Source: Streptomyces hokutonensis (GTDB lineage Bacteria > Actinomycetota > Actinomycetes > Streptomycetales > Streptomycetaceae). From it: DNA of 64,000 nucleotides. A model generated the notes under the pieces. That model was not told the DNA's origin. It saw only the letters and a program-made list of their open reading frames with translations, and made no database searches. Positions 27,321 to 35,305 of the stretch are shown one piece after another. The translations under genes were made by a program, and so were the position numbers. The stretch is taken from the NCBI RefSeq assembly GCF_000376565.1, contig NZ_BARG01000038.1:1-64000 (forward strand), read 5' to 3'. Numbering within the stretch: position 1 is the stretch's first letter; every line of letters starts with the position of its first letter.

Positions 27321-28175
27321 ATGGATCTGGAGCTGAGGCAGTTGCGGTGTCTCGTCGCGATCGTCGACGAAGGCACCTTCACGGACGCCGCCCTCGCGCT
27401 CGGCGTCTCCCAGGCCGCCGTCTCCCGCACCCTCGCCTCCCTCGAACAGGCCCTGGGTGTAAGGCTGTTGAGGCGCACCTCCCGGTCGGTGACCCCGACG
27501 AGCACCGGGCTGCGGGTGGTCGCGCACGCCCGGCGGGTCCTCGGGGAGGTCGACGACCTGGTCCTGGACGCCACCTTGGGCCACGCCCATCTGCGCATCG
27601 GCTACGCGTGGTCGGCGCTCGGCCGGCACACGCTCCCCTTCCAGCGCCGCTGGAGCCGGGCGCACCCGGAGACCGACCTGCACCTGGTCCGCGTCAACTC
27701 CGCCACCTCCGGGCTCGGGGAGGGCGCCTGCGACCTGGCCGTCGTCCGCCGGCCCCTCGGCGACCGGCGGTTCGAGTCGGCCATCGTCGGGCTGGAGCGA
27801 CGGCTGTGCGCCATGGCCTCCGACGACCCCCTCGCGCGTCGCCGCTCGGTCCGGCTGGCCGACCTCGCCGGGCGCACCCTCCTCGTCGACCGCCGTACCG
27901 GCACCACCACCGCCGACCTGTGGCCGCCCGACTGCCGCCCGGTCACCGAGGACGTCCACGACGTCGACGACTGGCTCACGGTGATCGCCACCGGCCGCAG
28001 TGTCGGCATGACCGCCGAGTCGACCGCCAACCAGTACCCGAGGCCCGGAGTCGTCTACCGCCCGGTGCGCGACGGCGAGCCCATCGCCGTCCGGCTCGCC
28101 TGGTGGAAGGACGACCCGCATCCCGCCACCCAGGCCGTGCTGGAACTGCTCACCGCGCTCTACCGCGAGCCGTAG
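27321..28175 (+). CDS. LysR-family transcriptional regulator
   Basis: A 284-residue LTTR. The N-terminal helix-turn-helix is clear (LRQLRCLVAIVDEGTFTDAA, then QAAVSRTLASLEQALG), followed by a two-lobed effector domain. I chose the ATG at 27321 because the frame upstream lacks LTTR sequence. It is divergent from the EamA exporter gene, the usual arrangement for a LysR regulator and its metabolite exporter. Confidence 0.93.
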   Translation: MDLELRQLRCLVAIVDEGTFTDAALALGVSQAAVSRTLASLEQALGVRLLRRTSRSVTPTSTGLRVVAHARRVLGEVDDLVLDATLGHAHLRIGYAWSALGRHTLPFQRRWSRAHPETDLHLVRVNSATSGLGEGACDLAVVRRPLGDRRFESAIVGLERRLCAMASDDPLARRRSVRLADLAGRTLLVDRRTGTTTADLWPPDCRPVTEDVHDVDDWLTVIATGRSVGMTAESTANQYPRPGVVYRPVRDGEPIAVRLAWWKDDPHPATQAVLELLTALYREP

Positions 28176-28271
28176 CGGGAGACGGTTCACCGCCCGTCCA
28201 CGGCCGGTCCATGGGCGGGCGGCGGCATGTCTGGGGTAAGTATGGGCGGAAGCATGCGTGCAATACGGCGG

Positions 28272-28310
28272 ACAAAATTGTTGACAATCTTGTTTGGCTA
28301 GATTTAGGTT
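28272..28310 (+). promoter_or_regulatory. GntR operator overlapping a sigma-70-like promoter
   Basis: A near-perfect palindrome centred on ATTGT-TG-ACAAT (28277-28288) extends outwards with ACAA and TTGT arms (28272-28293). It contains the -35 TTGACA (28281-28286); an 18-bp spacer leads to -10 TAGGTT (28305-28310). A dimer bound here would cover the -35, so the GntR gene at 28340 and the gal operon are probably repressed by their own regulator. Confidence 0.8.
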
Positions 28311-28339
28311 CGACAGGCACTCACTCAGGGAGGGCAACG

Positions 28340-28990
28340 ATGCCGAAAGAAGCCCGTCCGAGCACCGGGGAGCAGGCCAAGCAGCATGCGCTCACGCAGC
28401 TGCGGCAGGCGATCCTGCACGGCGACATGGCGCCGGCACAGCGGCTGGTGGAGAACGAGCTCGCCGAGCAACTCGATGTGACGCGGGCCAGCATCCGCGC
28501 GGCGTTGATCGATCTGGCGGCCGAAGGACTGGTCGAGCGGATCCGCAACCGGGGCTCCCGGGTGCGGGTGGTGACCGTGGACGAAGCGGTCGCCATCACG
28601 GAGTGCCGCATGGTCCTGGAGGGACTGTGCGCGGCCAAGGCGGCCGTCGCGGCGAGCGACGACCAACTGGCCGAACTGGCGGACCTGGGCCGGGCCATGA
28701 CGAAGGCCGTGGCCGACGGTGAGCCGGTGACGTACTCCGAGCTCAACCACGAACTGCACGACAAGGTCCGGGAGTTCTCCGGCCAGCAGACGGCCTTGGC
28801 CCTGCTGGAGCGGCTCAACGCCCAACTGGTGCGTCACCGCTTCCAGTTGGCGCTGCGGCCGGGGCGTCCGCAGCAGTCCCTGAACGAGCATCTGGCCATG
28901 ATCGAGGCGATCACGGCCAGGGACCCGCAGGCGGCCGAGGCGGCCGTCCGCGCCCATCTCACCAGTGTGATCGAGGCGTTGCGCGACTGA
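28340..28990 (+). CDS. GntR-family regulator (FCD type)
   Basis: A 216-residue regulator with an N-terminal winged helix (LRQAILHGDMAPAQRLVENELAEQL, then TRASIRAALIDLAAEGLVERI) and an FCD ligand domain (ECRMVLEGLCAAKAA, LNHELHDKVREFSG, NEHLAMIEAITARD). Such regulators sense carboxylated metabolites. ATG at 28340 has GGGAGGG upstream. The palindrome at 28272-28293 is its likely operator, and related sites occur at 32618 and 58406. It is the first gene before galBCD, so the ligand may be gallate or a pathway intermediate; that is inference. Confidence 0.92.
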   Translation: MPKEARPSTGEQAKQHALTQLRQAILHGDMAPAQRLVENELAEQLDVTRASIRAALIDLAAEGLVERIRNRGSRVRVVTVDEAVAITECRMVLEGLCAAKAAVAASDDQLAELADLGRAMTKAVADGEPVTYSELNHELHDKVREFSGQQTALALLERLNAQLVRHRFQLALRPGRPQQSLNEHLAMIEAITARDPQAAEAAVRAHLTSVIEALRD

Positions 28991-29051
28991 GGCGCGGCGG
29001 ATCGGCACATCCGGGGCGGGCGCACACCTGTCCACCAAGGAGATTGACGCA

Positions 29052-29801
29052 ATGACGCACGGCAACGCGCCCGCATCCCCACGATCGACACTCGTCGTCA
29101 CGGCGCACGCCGGGGACTTCGTGTGGCGGGCGGGCGGGGCCATCGCCCTGGCCGCCGCCCGTGGCGAGAAGGTCACCATCGCCTGTCTGACCTTCGGCGA
29201 GCGCGGCGAGTCCGCCAAGGCCTGGCGCGAGGGCAAGAAGCTGGACGAGATCAAGGCGATACGGAGGGACGAGGCCGAGCGTGCCGCGGCCACCCTCGGC
29301 GCCGAGGTCCGTTTCTACGACGCCGGCGACTACCCCCTGGTCGCCACCGCCGAGTTGACCGACCAACTCGTCGCCGTCTACCGCGAGACGCAGCCGGACG
29401 TCGTGCTCACCCACCCCACCGAGGACCCGTACAACGGCGACCACCCGGCCGCCAACCGGATGGCGCTGGAGGCCCGTGTCCTGGCGCAGGCCATCGGCTA
29501 CCCCGGCGAGGGCGAGATCATCGGCGCCCCGCCGGTCTTCTACTTCGAACCGCACCAGCCCGAGATGAGCGGCTTCAAGCCCGAGGTCCTCCTCGACATC
29601 ACCGACGTCTGGGACACCAAGCGCAAGGCGATGGAGTGCCTCGGCGCCCAGCAGCACCTGTGGGACTACTACACCGACCTGGCCGTCCGCCGGGGCGTCC
29701 AGCTCAAGCGCAACGCCGGCCCGAACCTGGGCCTGGCCCACAAGACGATGGCCGAGGCGTACATGCGCCCGTACCCGCAGATCGCGAAGGAGCTGGCATA
29801 G
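29052..29801 (+). CDS. galB: 4-oxalomesaconate hydratase (PIG-L family)
   Basis: A 249-residue protein of the PIG-L/LmbE deacetylase fold. The usual AHxDD zinc motif reads AHAGDF (His19, Asp22) and the second metal His is His131 (GDHPAAN); the HAGDFVWRAGG segment is typical of GalB, which hydrates 4-oxalomesaconate in gallate degradation. Start ATG at 29052 has AAGGAG upstream. It is followed by galC and galD, so the operon encodes the lower gallate/protocatechuate 4,5-cleavage route. Identification rests on family and neighbourhood. Confidence 0.85.
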   Translation: MTHGNAPASPRSTLVVTAHAGDFVWRAGGAIALAAARGEKVTIACLTFGERGESAKAWREGKKLDEIKAIRRDEAERAAATLGAEVRFYDAGDYPLVATAELTDQLVAVYRETQPDVVLTHPTEDPYNGDHPAANRMALEARVLAQAIGYPGEGEIIGAPPVFYFEPHQPEMSGFKPEVLLDITDVWDTKRKAMECLGAQQHLWDYYTDLAVRRGVQLKRNAGPNLGLAHKTMAEAYMRPYPQIAKELA

Positions 29802-29803
29802 CC

Positions 29804-30508
29804 ATGGGCGGTGTGATCGTCACCAACCCCCCGAAGGCCGAGGCCAAGGATGTCGAGGCGCTGGCCGCCTTCGGCGTGGCCACCGTCAGCGAGGCCATGG
29901 GGCGTACGGGCCTGCTCGGTCCGTCGATTCGCCCCGTTCAGCAGGGAGTTCGGGTCGCCGGCACCGCCGTCACCGTGCTCGGCTGGCCCGGCGACAACCT
30001 CATGATCCACGCGGCCGTGGAGCAGTGCGGCGAGGGCGACATCCTGGTCGTCACCACCACCTCCCCGTGCACGGACGGCCTGTTCGGCGAGCTCTTCGCC
30101 ACCGCGCTGCAGAAGCGCGGGGTGCGCGGAGTCGTCCTCAACACCGGCATCCGCGACACCCAGGAACTGCGCGACATGGGCTTCGCCGCCTGGTCCCGCG
30201 CCGTCTCCTCCCAGGGCACCGTCAAGGCCACCGGCGGCTCGGTCAACGTGCCCATCGCCATCGACGGTCAGGTCGTCCGCCCCGGTGACGTGATCGTCGC
30301 CGACGACGACGGCGTGGTGGTCGTACCGCGCGAGAAGGCCCGCGGGACCGCCGAGAAGTCCGAGGCCCGCGAAGCGAAGGAAGCGGCCACCCGCGCCGCC
30401 TTCCTGGAGGGCCAACTCGGCCTGGACCGCTACGGGTTGCGCGACACCCTCCAGCGACTCGGCGTCGAGTACCGGTCGTACGAGGAGTACACCGGAGCCG
30501 GGTCGTGA
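29804..30508 (+). CDS. galC: 4-carboxy-4-hydroxy-2-oxoadipate aldolase (RraA-like)
   Basis: A 234-residue class II aldolase of the HMG/CHA (LigK/GalC) group. The RraA-type metal site is visible in the TDGLFGELFATALQ and TGIRDTQEL segments (Asp, about 20 residues, then Arg-Asp). It splits 4-carboxy-4-hydroxy-2-oxoadipate into pyruvate and oxaloacetate. ATG at 29804 follows the galB TAG by two bases; its TGA overlaps the GTG of galD. The gene is part of a tightly coupled operon. Confidence 0.9.
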   Translation: MGGVIVTNPPKAEAKDVEALAAFGVATVSEAMGRTGLLGPSIRPVQQGVRVAGTAVTVLGWPGDNLMIHAAVEQCGEGDILVVTTTSPCTDGLFGELFATALQKRGVRGVVLNTGIRDTQELRDMGFAAWSRAVSSQGTVKATGGSVNVPIAIDGQVVRPGDVIVADDDGVVVVPREKARGTAEKSEAREAKEAATRAAFLEGQLGLDRYGLRDTLQRLGVEYRSYEEYTGAGS

Positions 30509-31638
30509 CCGGGCCCGAGGAGGTGCGCTGCATGCTGATGCGCGGCGGCACCTCCAAGGGCGCCTACTTCCTGGCCGAGGACCTCCCCGCCGACCCCGCC
30601 GTACGCGACGACCTCCTGCTGCACGTCATGGGCAGCCCCGACCCGCGCCAGATCGACGGCCTGGGCGGCGCCCACCCGCTCACCAGCAAGGTCGGCGTGG
30701 TCTCCGTCTCGGCCGACCCCGAGGCCGACGTCGACTACCTGTTCCTCCAGGTCGCCGTCGACCGCCCCGAGGTGACAGATCGTCAGAACTGCGGCAACAT
30801 CCTCGCCGGAATAGGGCCGTTCGCCGTGGAGCGGGGGCTCGTGGCCCCCGGTGACGGCGAGACCTCCGTCCGCATCCGCATGCTCAACACCGGGGAACTC
30901 GCGATCGCCAGCTTTCCCACCCCGGGCGGCCGGGTCGACTACACCGGCACGGCCGAGATCTCCGGCGTGCCCGGCACCGCGGCTCCCGTGGTGATCGAAT
31001 TCCCCCAGGGCGCAAGCCCGTTGCTGCCGACCGGCCGTATCCGCGACGTCATCGCCGGCACCGAGGTGACGTGTGTCGACAACGGCATGCCGGTCGTCCT
31101 GATCCCGGCCGCCGCACTGGACGTCACCGGCTACGAAAGCCCCAAGGATTTGGAGGAGAACCTCACGCTCGCCGACCGCCTGCGGGAGATCCGCCTGGAG
31201 GCCGGCAAGCTGATGGGTCTCGGCGATGTCGAGGGGACCACCGTCCCCAAGCTCAGCCTGCTGGCACCGCCCCGGGACGGCGGAGCCGTGATGACCCGCA
31301 CCTTCATCCCCGTGCGCTGCCACACCTCGATCGGCGTCCTGGGCGCCGCGAGCGTGGCGGCGGGACTGCTCCTGCCCGGCGGGGTGGGGGAGGGGATCGC
31401 GGACGTCCCCGTGCAAAGTGACCGAATTCGCATCGAACATCCCAGCGGATTCCTAGACATCGAAACTAGCGTGGCCCCCGCATCCGGCGACTCGGCTCCC
31501 GTCGTCCGCAGAACCGCCGTGGTGCGCACCGCCCGCAAGATCTTCGACGGCACCGTGTTCCCCCGGCCCGCCGAAACAGCCCCCACACCCGCACCCGTAC
31601 GACCCCTTGGAGGCAACGATGGCTCCGCCGCTCGGTGA
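30505..31638 (+). CDS. galD: 4-oxalomesaconate tautomerase (PrpF superfamily)
   Basis: A 377-residue protein of the PrpF/diaminopimelate-epimerase-like superfamily. The hallmark MRGGTSKGAYF is at about residues 11-21, followed by QIDGLGGAHPLTSKV and the central NCGNILAGIGPFA loop. GalD tautomerises 4-oxalomesaconate (keto to enol), the step between ring cleavage and GalB. The GTG start overlaps the galC stop. The 3' end overlaps the dioxygenase start by 20 bp, so translation of the whole set is coupled. Confidence 0.9.
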   Translation: MTGPEEVRCMLMRGGTSKGAYFLAEDLPADPAVRDDLLLHVMGSPDPRQIDGLGGAHPLTSKVGVVSVSADPEADVDYLFLQVAVDRPEVTDRQNCGNILAGIGPFAVERGLVAPGDGETSVRIRMLNTGELAIASFPTPGGRVDYTGTAEISGVPGTAAPVVIEFPQGASPLLPTGRIRDVIAGTEVTCVDNGMPVVLIPAAALDVTGYESPKDLEENLTLADRLREIRLEAGKLMGLGDVEGTTVPKLSLLAPPRDGGAVMTRTFIPVRCHTSIGVLGAASVAAGLLLPGGVGEGIADVPVQSDRIRIEHPSGFLDIETSVAPASGDSAPVVRRTAVVRTARKIFDGTVFPRPAETAPTPAPVRPLGGNDGSAAR

Positions 31639-32569
31639 CATCGCCCATATCGGCCACGCCCGGCTCTTCACCCCGGACCTGGACGCCAGTGTCGCCTTCT
31701 TCACCGACTACCTGGGCCTCACCGTCAACGGGCAGGACGGCGACACCGTCTACCTCCGGACCTACGACGACTACGAGCACCACAGCCTGGTCCTCACCGC
31801 CCGAGAACAGCCCGGCCTCGGCCGCCTCGCCCTGCGCACCTCCAGCGAGGAGGCCCTCCAGCGCCGTATCAAGGCGATCGAGGACGCGGGCGGCACCGGT
31901 AAGTGGGTCGAGGACGAACCGGGCCTCGGCAAGCTCTACGTCACCACCGACCCGGACGGTCACGAGCACGCCCTCTACTGGGAGAGCGAGCACTACCAGG
32001 CCCCCGACGAACTGAAACCGGCCCTGAAGAACCAGCCGCAGGCCAAGCCCAACCGGGGCGTGGGAGTTCGGCGACTGGACCACATCAACTTCCTTGCGGC
32101 AGACGTGCTTTCCAGTGCCGAGTTCCAGCAACACGTGCTGGGCGCAAGGCCGACGGAGCAGATCCGGCTCAACAGCGGGCGGATCGCGGCACGTTGGCTG
32201 ACGTACACGAACAAGTCGTACGACGTCGTCTACACCGAGGACTGGACCGGTTCGACCGGGCGGCTGCACCACATCGCCTTCGCGACCGACACCCGTGAGG
32301 ACATCCTGCGCGCGGCCGATCTCGCCATCGACACAGGCGTGTTCATCGAGACGGGGCCGCACAAGCACGCCATCCAGCAGACGTTTTTCCTCTACGTCTA
32401 CGAACCCGGCGGCAACCGCATCGAGTTGTGCAACCCGCTCACCCGGCTCGTCCTGGCGCCCGACTGGCCGCTGATCACCTGGACCGAGGAGGAGCGGAAG
32501 AAGGGGCAGGCCTGGGGCCTGAAGACCATCGAGTCCTTCCACACGCACGGGACTCCGCCGGTCGGCTGA
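31619..32569 (+). CDS. Type I (VOC) extradiol dioxygenase
   Basis: A 316-residue protein of the catechol 2,3-dioxygenase fold with two modules (about 8-125 and 150-275). The iron ligands are visible as His155 (LDHINF), His218 (LHHIAF) and Glu269 (RIELCN), so it should be an active Fe(II) ring-cleavage enzyme. The ATG at 31619 has GGAGG upstream; a TTG at 31607 is a weaker choice. In described gal clusters the dioxygenase is of the unrelated LigAB type; here a VOC enzyme occupies the position. A phenolic acid such as gallate is inferred from neighbours, not from the sequence. Confidence 0.88.
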   Translation: MAPPLGDIAHIGHARLFTPDLDASVAFFTDYLGLTVNGQDGDTVYLRTYDDYEHHSLVLTAREQPGLGRLALRTSSEEALQRRIKAIEDAGGTGKWVEDEPGLGKLYVTTDPDGHEHALYWESEHYQAPDELKPALKNQPQAKPNRGVGVRRLDHINFLAADVLSSAEFQQHVLGARPTEQIRLNSGRIAARWLTYTNKSYDVVYTEDWTGSTGRLHHIAFATDTREDILRAADLAIDTGVFIETGPHKHAIQQTFFLYVYEPGGNRIELCNPLTRLVLAPDWPLITWTEEERKKGQAWGLKTIESFHTHGTPPVG

Positions 32570-32617
32570 GCAGCGCGCAGGAGCCGTCGGAGTCACCCCC
32601 ACGCGATTGTCGATGAG

Positions 32618-32663
32618 ATTGTTGACAAAAACGTTGACTATCCGGGAGGTGACTCCTTAGCGT
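32618..32663 (+). promoter_or_regulatory. GntR-type site and promoter before the MFS gene
   Basis: ATTGTTGACAAA (32618-32629) matches 11 of 12 bases of the core at 28277-28288. A promoter follows: TTGACT (32634-32639), 18 bp, TAGCGT (32658-32663). The site is immediately upstream of the -35, so the GntR protein probably also controls the transporter from this internal promoter. Confidence 0.65.
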
Positions 32664-32694
32664 CTGGCGCACCAAGCACGAGAGGTAACCAACG

Positions 32695-34032
32695 ATGTCT
32701 TCCTCCCCCTCCCCGTCCCCCGCTCTGTCCGCCCGCGGCAGCCGACTGGCCCTCCTGGTCATCGGCCTGTGCTGGCTGGCCGTCCTCTTCGACGGCCTCG
32801 ACATGTTCATCTACGGCTCGGTGCTCCCGCACCTGCTGGAGACGAAGACCTTCGGTCTCACCGCGGACCAGGCCGGCGACCTCGGCAGCTACGCCACCTT
32901 CGGCATGCTGGTGGGCGCCCTGACCGCGGGCACGGTCGCGGACCGGATCGGCCGCAAGCAGCTGATGATCGCCTGCGTGACGCTGTTCTCGCTGGCCTCC
33001 GGGATCTGCGCGGTCTCCGGCAGCGTCGAGGTCTTCGGCCTCGGCCGCACCCTCGCCGGCGTCGGCCTCGGCGGGCTGCTGCCCACCGCGATCAGCATGG
33101 TCTCCGACTACGCTCCGCGCGGCCGGACCGCCCTCACCATCGGCATGCTGATGACCGCCCACCACGCCGGCGGCATCCTCTCCGCCTACGTGGCCAAGTG
33201 GCTGGTGGACCCGGTCGGCTGGCGCGCCGCCTTCTGGGTCTGCGTCCTCCCGCTGCTCTTCGTCCCGGTGCTGCTGAAGTTCCTGCCCGAGTCGCTGAGC
33301 TTCCTGGTCGCCAAGGGCCGCACCGACGAGGCCACCGCCCTCGCGGAGCGCTTCGAGGTCGAACTCCCCGCCGCCACCGGCAAGAAGACCGCGGCCGACC
33401 GCTGGGACGCCCTGCGCAACCTCTTCAGCGGCGGCCAGTGGATCCAGACCCTGCTGTACTGGTTCGCCTCCTTCGGCGGCCTGCTCCTCGTCTACGGCGT
33501 CGCCACCTGGCTGCCCACCCTGATGCGCGCCGAGGGCTACGCGCTCGCCGACGCCCTCACCTTCGTCGTCGTCTTCAACCTCGGCGGCATCGTGGGCATG
33601 CTCGCGGCGGGCCGCGCCGCCGACCGCTTCGGCGCCCCGCGCATCTCGTCGATCTGGTTCGCGCTCACCGCCGTGGGCGTCTTCCTGCTCGGCGTCCACA
33701 TGAACCAGGCCGTCACGATGCTGGTCGTCTTCCTCACCGGCGTCTTCCTCAACAGCGCCCAGACGATGATCTACGCGACGGTCTCCATCCGCTCCACCCC
33801 CGACAACCGCGCCACCGCTGTCGGCTGGACCTCCGGCATGGGCCGCTTCGGCGCCGTCTTCGGCCCGTGGCTCGGCGGCCGGCTGCTCGCCTCCGGCAAC
33901 GGCGACTGGGGCTTCACGTCCTTCGCCATCGCCGGTCTGTCGTCGATGGTGTTCATCGGCATCGCCGCCCTGCGCAGCTCGAAGCAGGCCGAACGGACCG
34001 GCGCGGAGCAGGAGTTGGTCTCCGCCCACTGA
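32695..34032 (+). CDS. MFS transporter, aromatic acid:H+ symporter type
   Basis: A 445-residue permease with twelve hydrophobic segments. The AAHS signature is present: DGLDMFIYGSVLPHL in helix 1 (the DxxD-like acidic residues), GMLVGALTAGTVADRIGRK before helix 3 and a central loop of about 60 residues. PcaK, MhpT and GalT belong here and import aromatic acids with protons. ATG at 32695 has AGAGGTAA upstream. It ends the gal operon and has an internal promoter with a GntR-type site. Confidence 0.92.
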   Translation: MSSSPSPSPALSARGSRLALLVIGLCWLAVLFDGLDMFIYGSVLPHLLETKTFGLTADQAGDLGSYATFGMLVGALTAGTVADRIGRKQLMIACVTLFSLASGICAVSGSVEVFGLGRTLAGVGLGGLLPTAISMVSDYAPRGRTALTIGMLMTAHHAGGILSAYVAKWLVDPVGWRAAFWVCVLPLLFVPVLLKFLPESLSFLVAKGRTDEATALAERFEVELPAATGKKTAADRWDALRNLFSGGQWIQTLLYWFASFGGLLLVYGVATWLPTLMRAEGYALADALTFVVVFNLGGIVGMLAAGRAADRFGAPRISSIWFALTAVGVFLLGVHMNQAVTMLVVFLTGVFLNSAQTMIYATVSIRSTPDNRATAVGWTSGMGRFGAVFGPWLGGRLLASGNGDWGFTSFAIAGLSSMVFIGIAALRSSKQAERTGAEQELVSAH

Positions 34033-34037
34033 CGTGA

Positions 34038-34081
34038 CACACGGAGGCGCCCGCGTCGGAAGACGCGGGCGCCTCCGTGTG
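34038..34081. terminator. Bidirectional terminator hairpin
   Basis: A perfect 20-bp stem (34038-34057 with 34062-34081) over a 4-base GGAA loop lies between the converging MFS and cupin stop codons. No long T run is present, as is common for Streptomyces terminators. Confidence 0.8.
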
Positions 34082-34088
34082 CGGCGGG

Positions 34089-34499
34089 TCAGTCCTTGCC
34101 CATCTGGTCCTCCGCGGACAGGTGCTCCACCGTCTTGCCCGTCTCGGTGAACGTCCGCGTGACATAGCCCGACGAGTACACCCACAGGATGCGCAGCGGG
34201 GTGTCGCCCACGTTCCGGAACAGGTGCGGGATCGGTGAGGGGACGTACGTGGTGTCGTACTGCTCCAGGCGCGTCACCTCGCCGTCGACCACCACCTCCG
34301 CCTCGCCCTCCAGAATCGTCACGTGCTCGTCGCAGTTGTGCGAGTGCAACGGTGCTCCGGAGCCGACCGGATAGACGCTCATCCCACTGGTGATCAGGTT
34401 CTCCCCGCCCGCCGACGGCGTCGTGATGAGGGGTGTCGAGGCGACGGCTCCGCCCCGGTCGAGCACGGGCACGGACGCGACCTTGATGATCGTGGTCAT
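34089..34499 (-). CDS. Cupin-domain protein
   Basis: A 136-residue single-domain cupin. The metal motif 1 is HSHNCDEHVTILEGEAEV (two His, Glu-like spacing, then His at the third position) and motif 2 is around PSPIPHLFRN. Start ATG at 34499 has AAGGA upstream. It is divergent from the CMD/ABC operon, sharing the regulatory box at 34568-34633. Small cupins in aromatic clusters act as isomerases, dioxygenases or ligand-binding proteins; I cannot decide. Confidence 0.8.
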   Translation of the reverse strand: MTTIIKVASVPVLDRGGAVASTPLITTPSAGGENLITSGMSVYPVGSGAPLHSHNCDEHVTILEGEAEVVVDGEVTRLEQYDTTYVPSPIPHLFRNVGDTPLRILWVYSSGYVTRTFTETGKTVEHLSAEDQMGKD

Positions 34500-34567
34500 C
34501 CGGAGTTCCTTTCCACTTACACACTTCTGCGTCGAACGACGTTAGGCCTCGCGTGGGGGAATGGGTG

Positions 34568-34633
34568 CCCTCTGGCGTGCAGCTTTACCTTGCATTTCCA
34601 GAGGGGTGAGCTTTCCGGACCCGGCTGTAGCGT
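34568..34633 (+). promoter_or_regulatory. LysR-type box and TAGCGT promoter
   Basis: A 23-bp box at 34579-34601 (GCA, one base, CT, four bases, CTTGCA, one base, T, one base, CCAG) is followed by 26 bp and the -10 TAGCGT (34628-34633). The same box with the same 26-bp gap and the same -10 occurs at 49197-49251. CCCTCTGG and CCAGAGGG (34568-34575, 34598-34605) form a perfect inverted repeat around it. No good -35 is present, as expected for an activated promoter. Confidence 0.65.
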
Positions 34634-34702
34634 CGGCACGCATCGCACGGCTTCACGAACCGTGCACGTAACGCGCCGGAAAGAAAAGGCAGGTATCGGC
34701 CC

Positions 34703-35305
34703 ATGAGGCTCCCCGTTCTCACCGAAGAGGAAATGGACCCGCGCCAGCAGGAACTGGCCGCCCGCATCGCCGGCCGGCGCGGTTCCGTCCGCGGCCCCTT
34801 CCGGGTCTGGCTGCACAGCCCGGAGATGTGCGAACGGGCCGAATCCCTCGGTGCGTTCGCCCGCTTCGACAGCAGCCTCCCCAAGCACCTCAGCGAACTC
34901 ACCCTGCTGATGGCCGCCCGCAACTGGGACGCGCAGTACTCCTGGAACGCCCATGTGCACCAGGCGATCGAGGCCGGTATCCCGGAGGCCGCCGTCAAGG
35001 CGATCGCCGAGAAGCGCGAGGCCGTCTTCGACAACGAGGCGGACCAGGTCTTCTACCAGTTCTGCCGCGAGATCCTCGACGACCACTTCGTCACCGACGC
35101 GACCTTCGCCGCCGCGCTGGAGCACTTCGGCTCCAAGGGCCTGGTCGACACCATCGGCGCGCTCGGCAACTTCACCATGCTCGGCATGTGCCTCAACACC
35201 TTCCAGGTGGACCTCCAGGCCGACAAGGAACCCCCGTTCCCGGACATCCGCGGCTACGGCCGTGTCGCCCCGGACGGCTCCGACGGCACCGAGCCACGCC
35301 CGTGA
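34703..35305 (+). CDS. Carboxymuconolactone decarboxylase (CMD/AhpD-like) family protein
   Basis: A 200-residue helical protein. The CMD core (about 60-150) includes SELTLLMAARNWDAQYSWNAHVHQA and AAVKAIAEKRE. It has no CxxC pair, so peroxiredoxin-type AhpD activity is unlikely. CMD enzymes decarboxylate gamma-carboxymuconolactone or similar lactones in aromatic degradation. ATG at 34703. It is coupled to a sugar-type ABC importer (its TGA overlaps the next GTG), so its substrate may come from that importer. Confidence 0.82.
   Translation: MRLPVLTEEEMDPRQQELAARIAGRRGSVRGPFRVWLHSPEMCERAESLGAFARFDSSLPKHLSELTLLMAARNWDAQYSWNAHVHQAIEAGIPEAAVKAIAEKREAVFDNEADQVFYQFCREILDDHFVTDATFAAALEHFGSKGLVDTIGALGNFTMLGMCLNTFQVDLQADKEPPFPDIRGYGRVAPDGSDGTEPRP

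Noticed and set aside
26873..28339. N-terminal extension of the GntR frame to 705 residues
   Set aside because: It covers the divergent EamA/LysR genes in a non-coding frame; the ATG at 28340 has a good ribosome site and begins the GntR domain.
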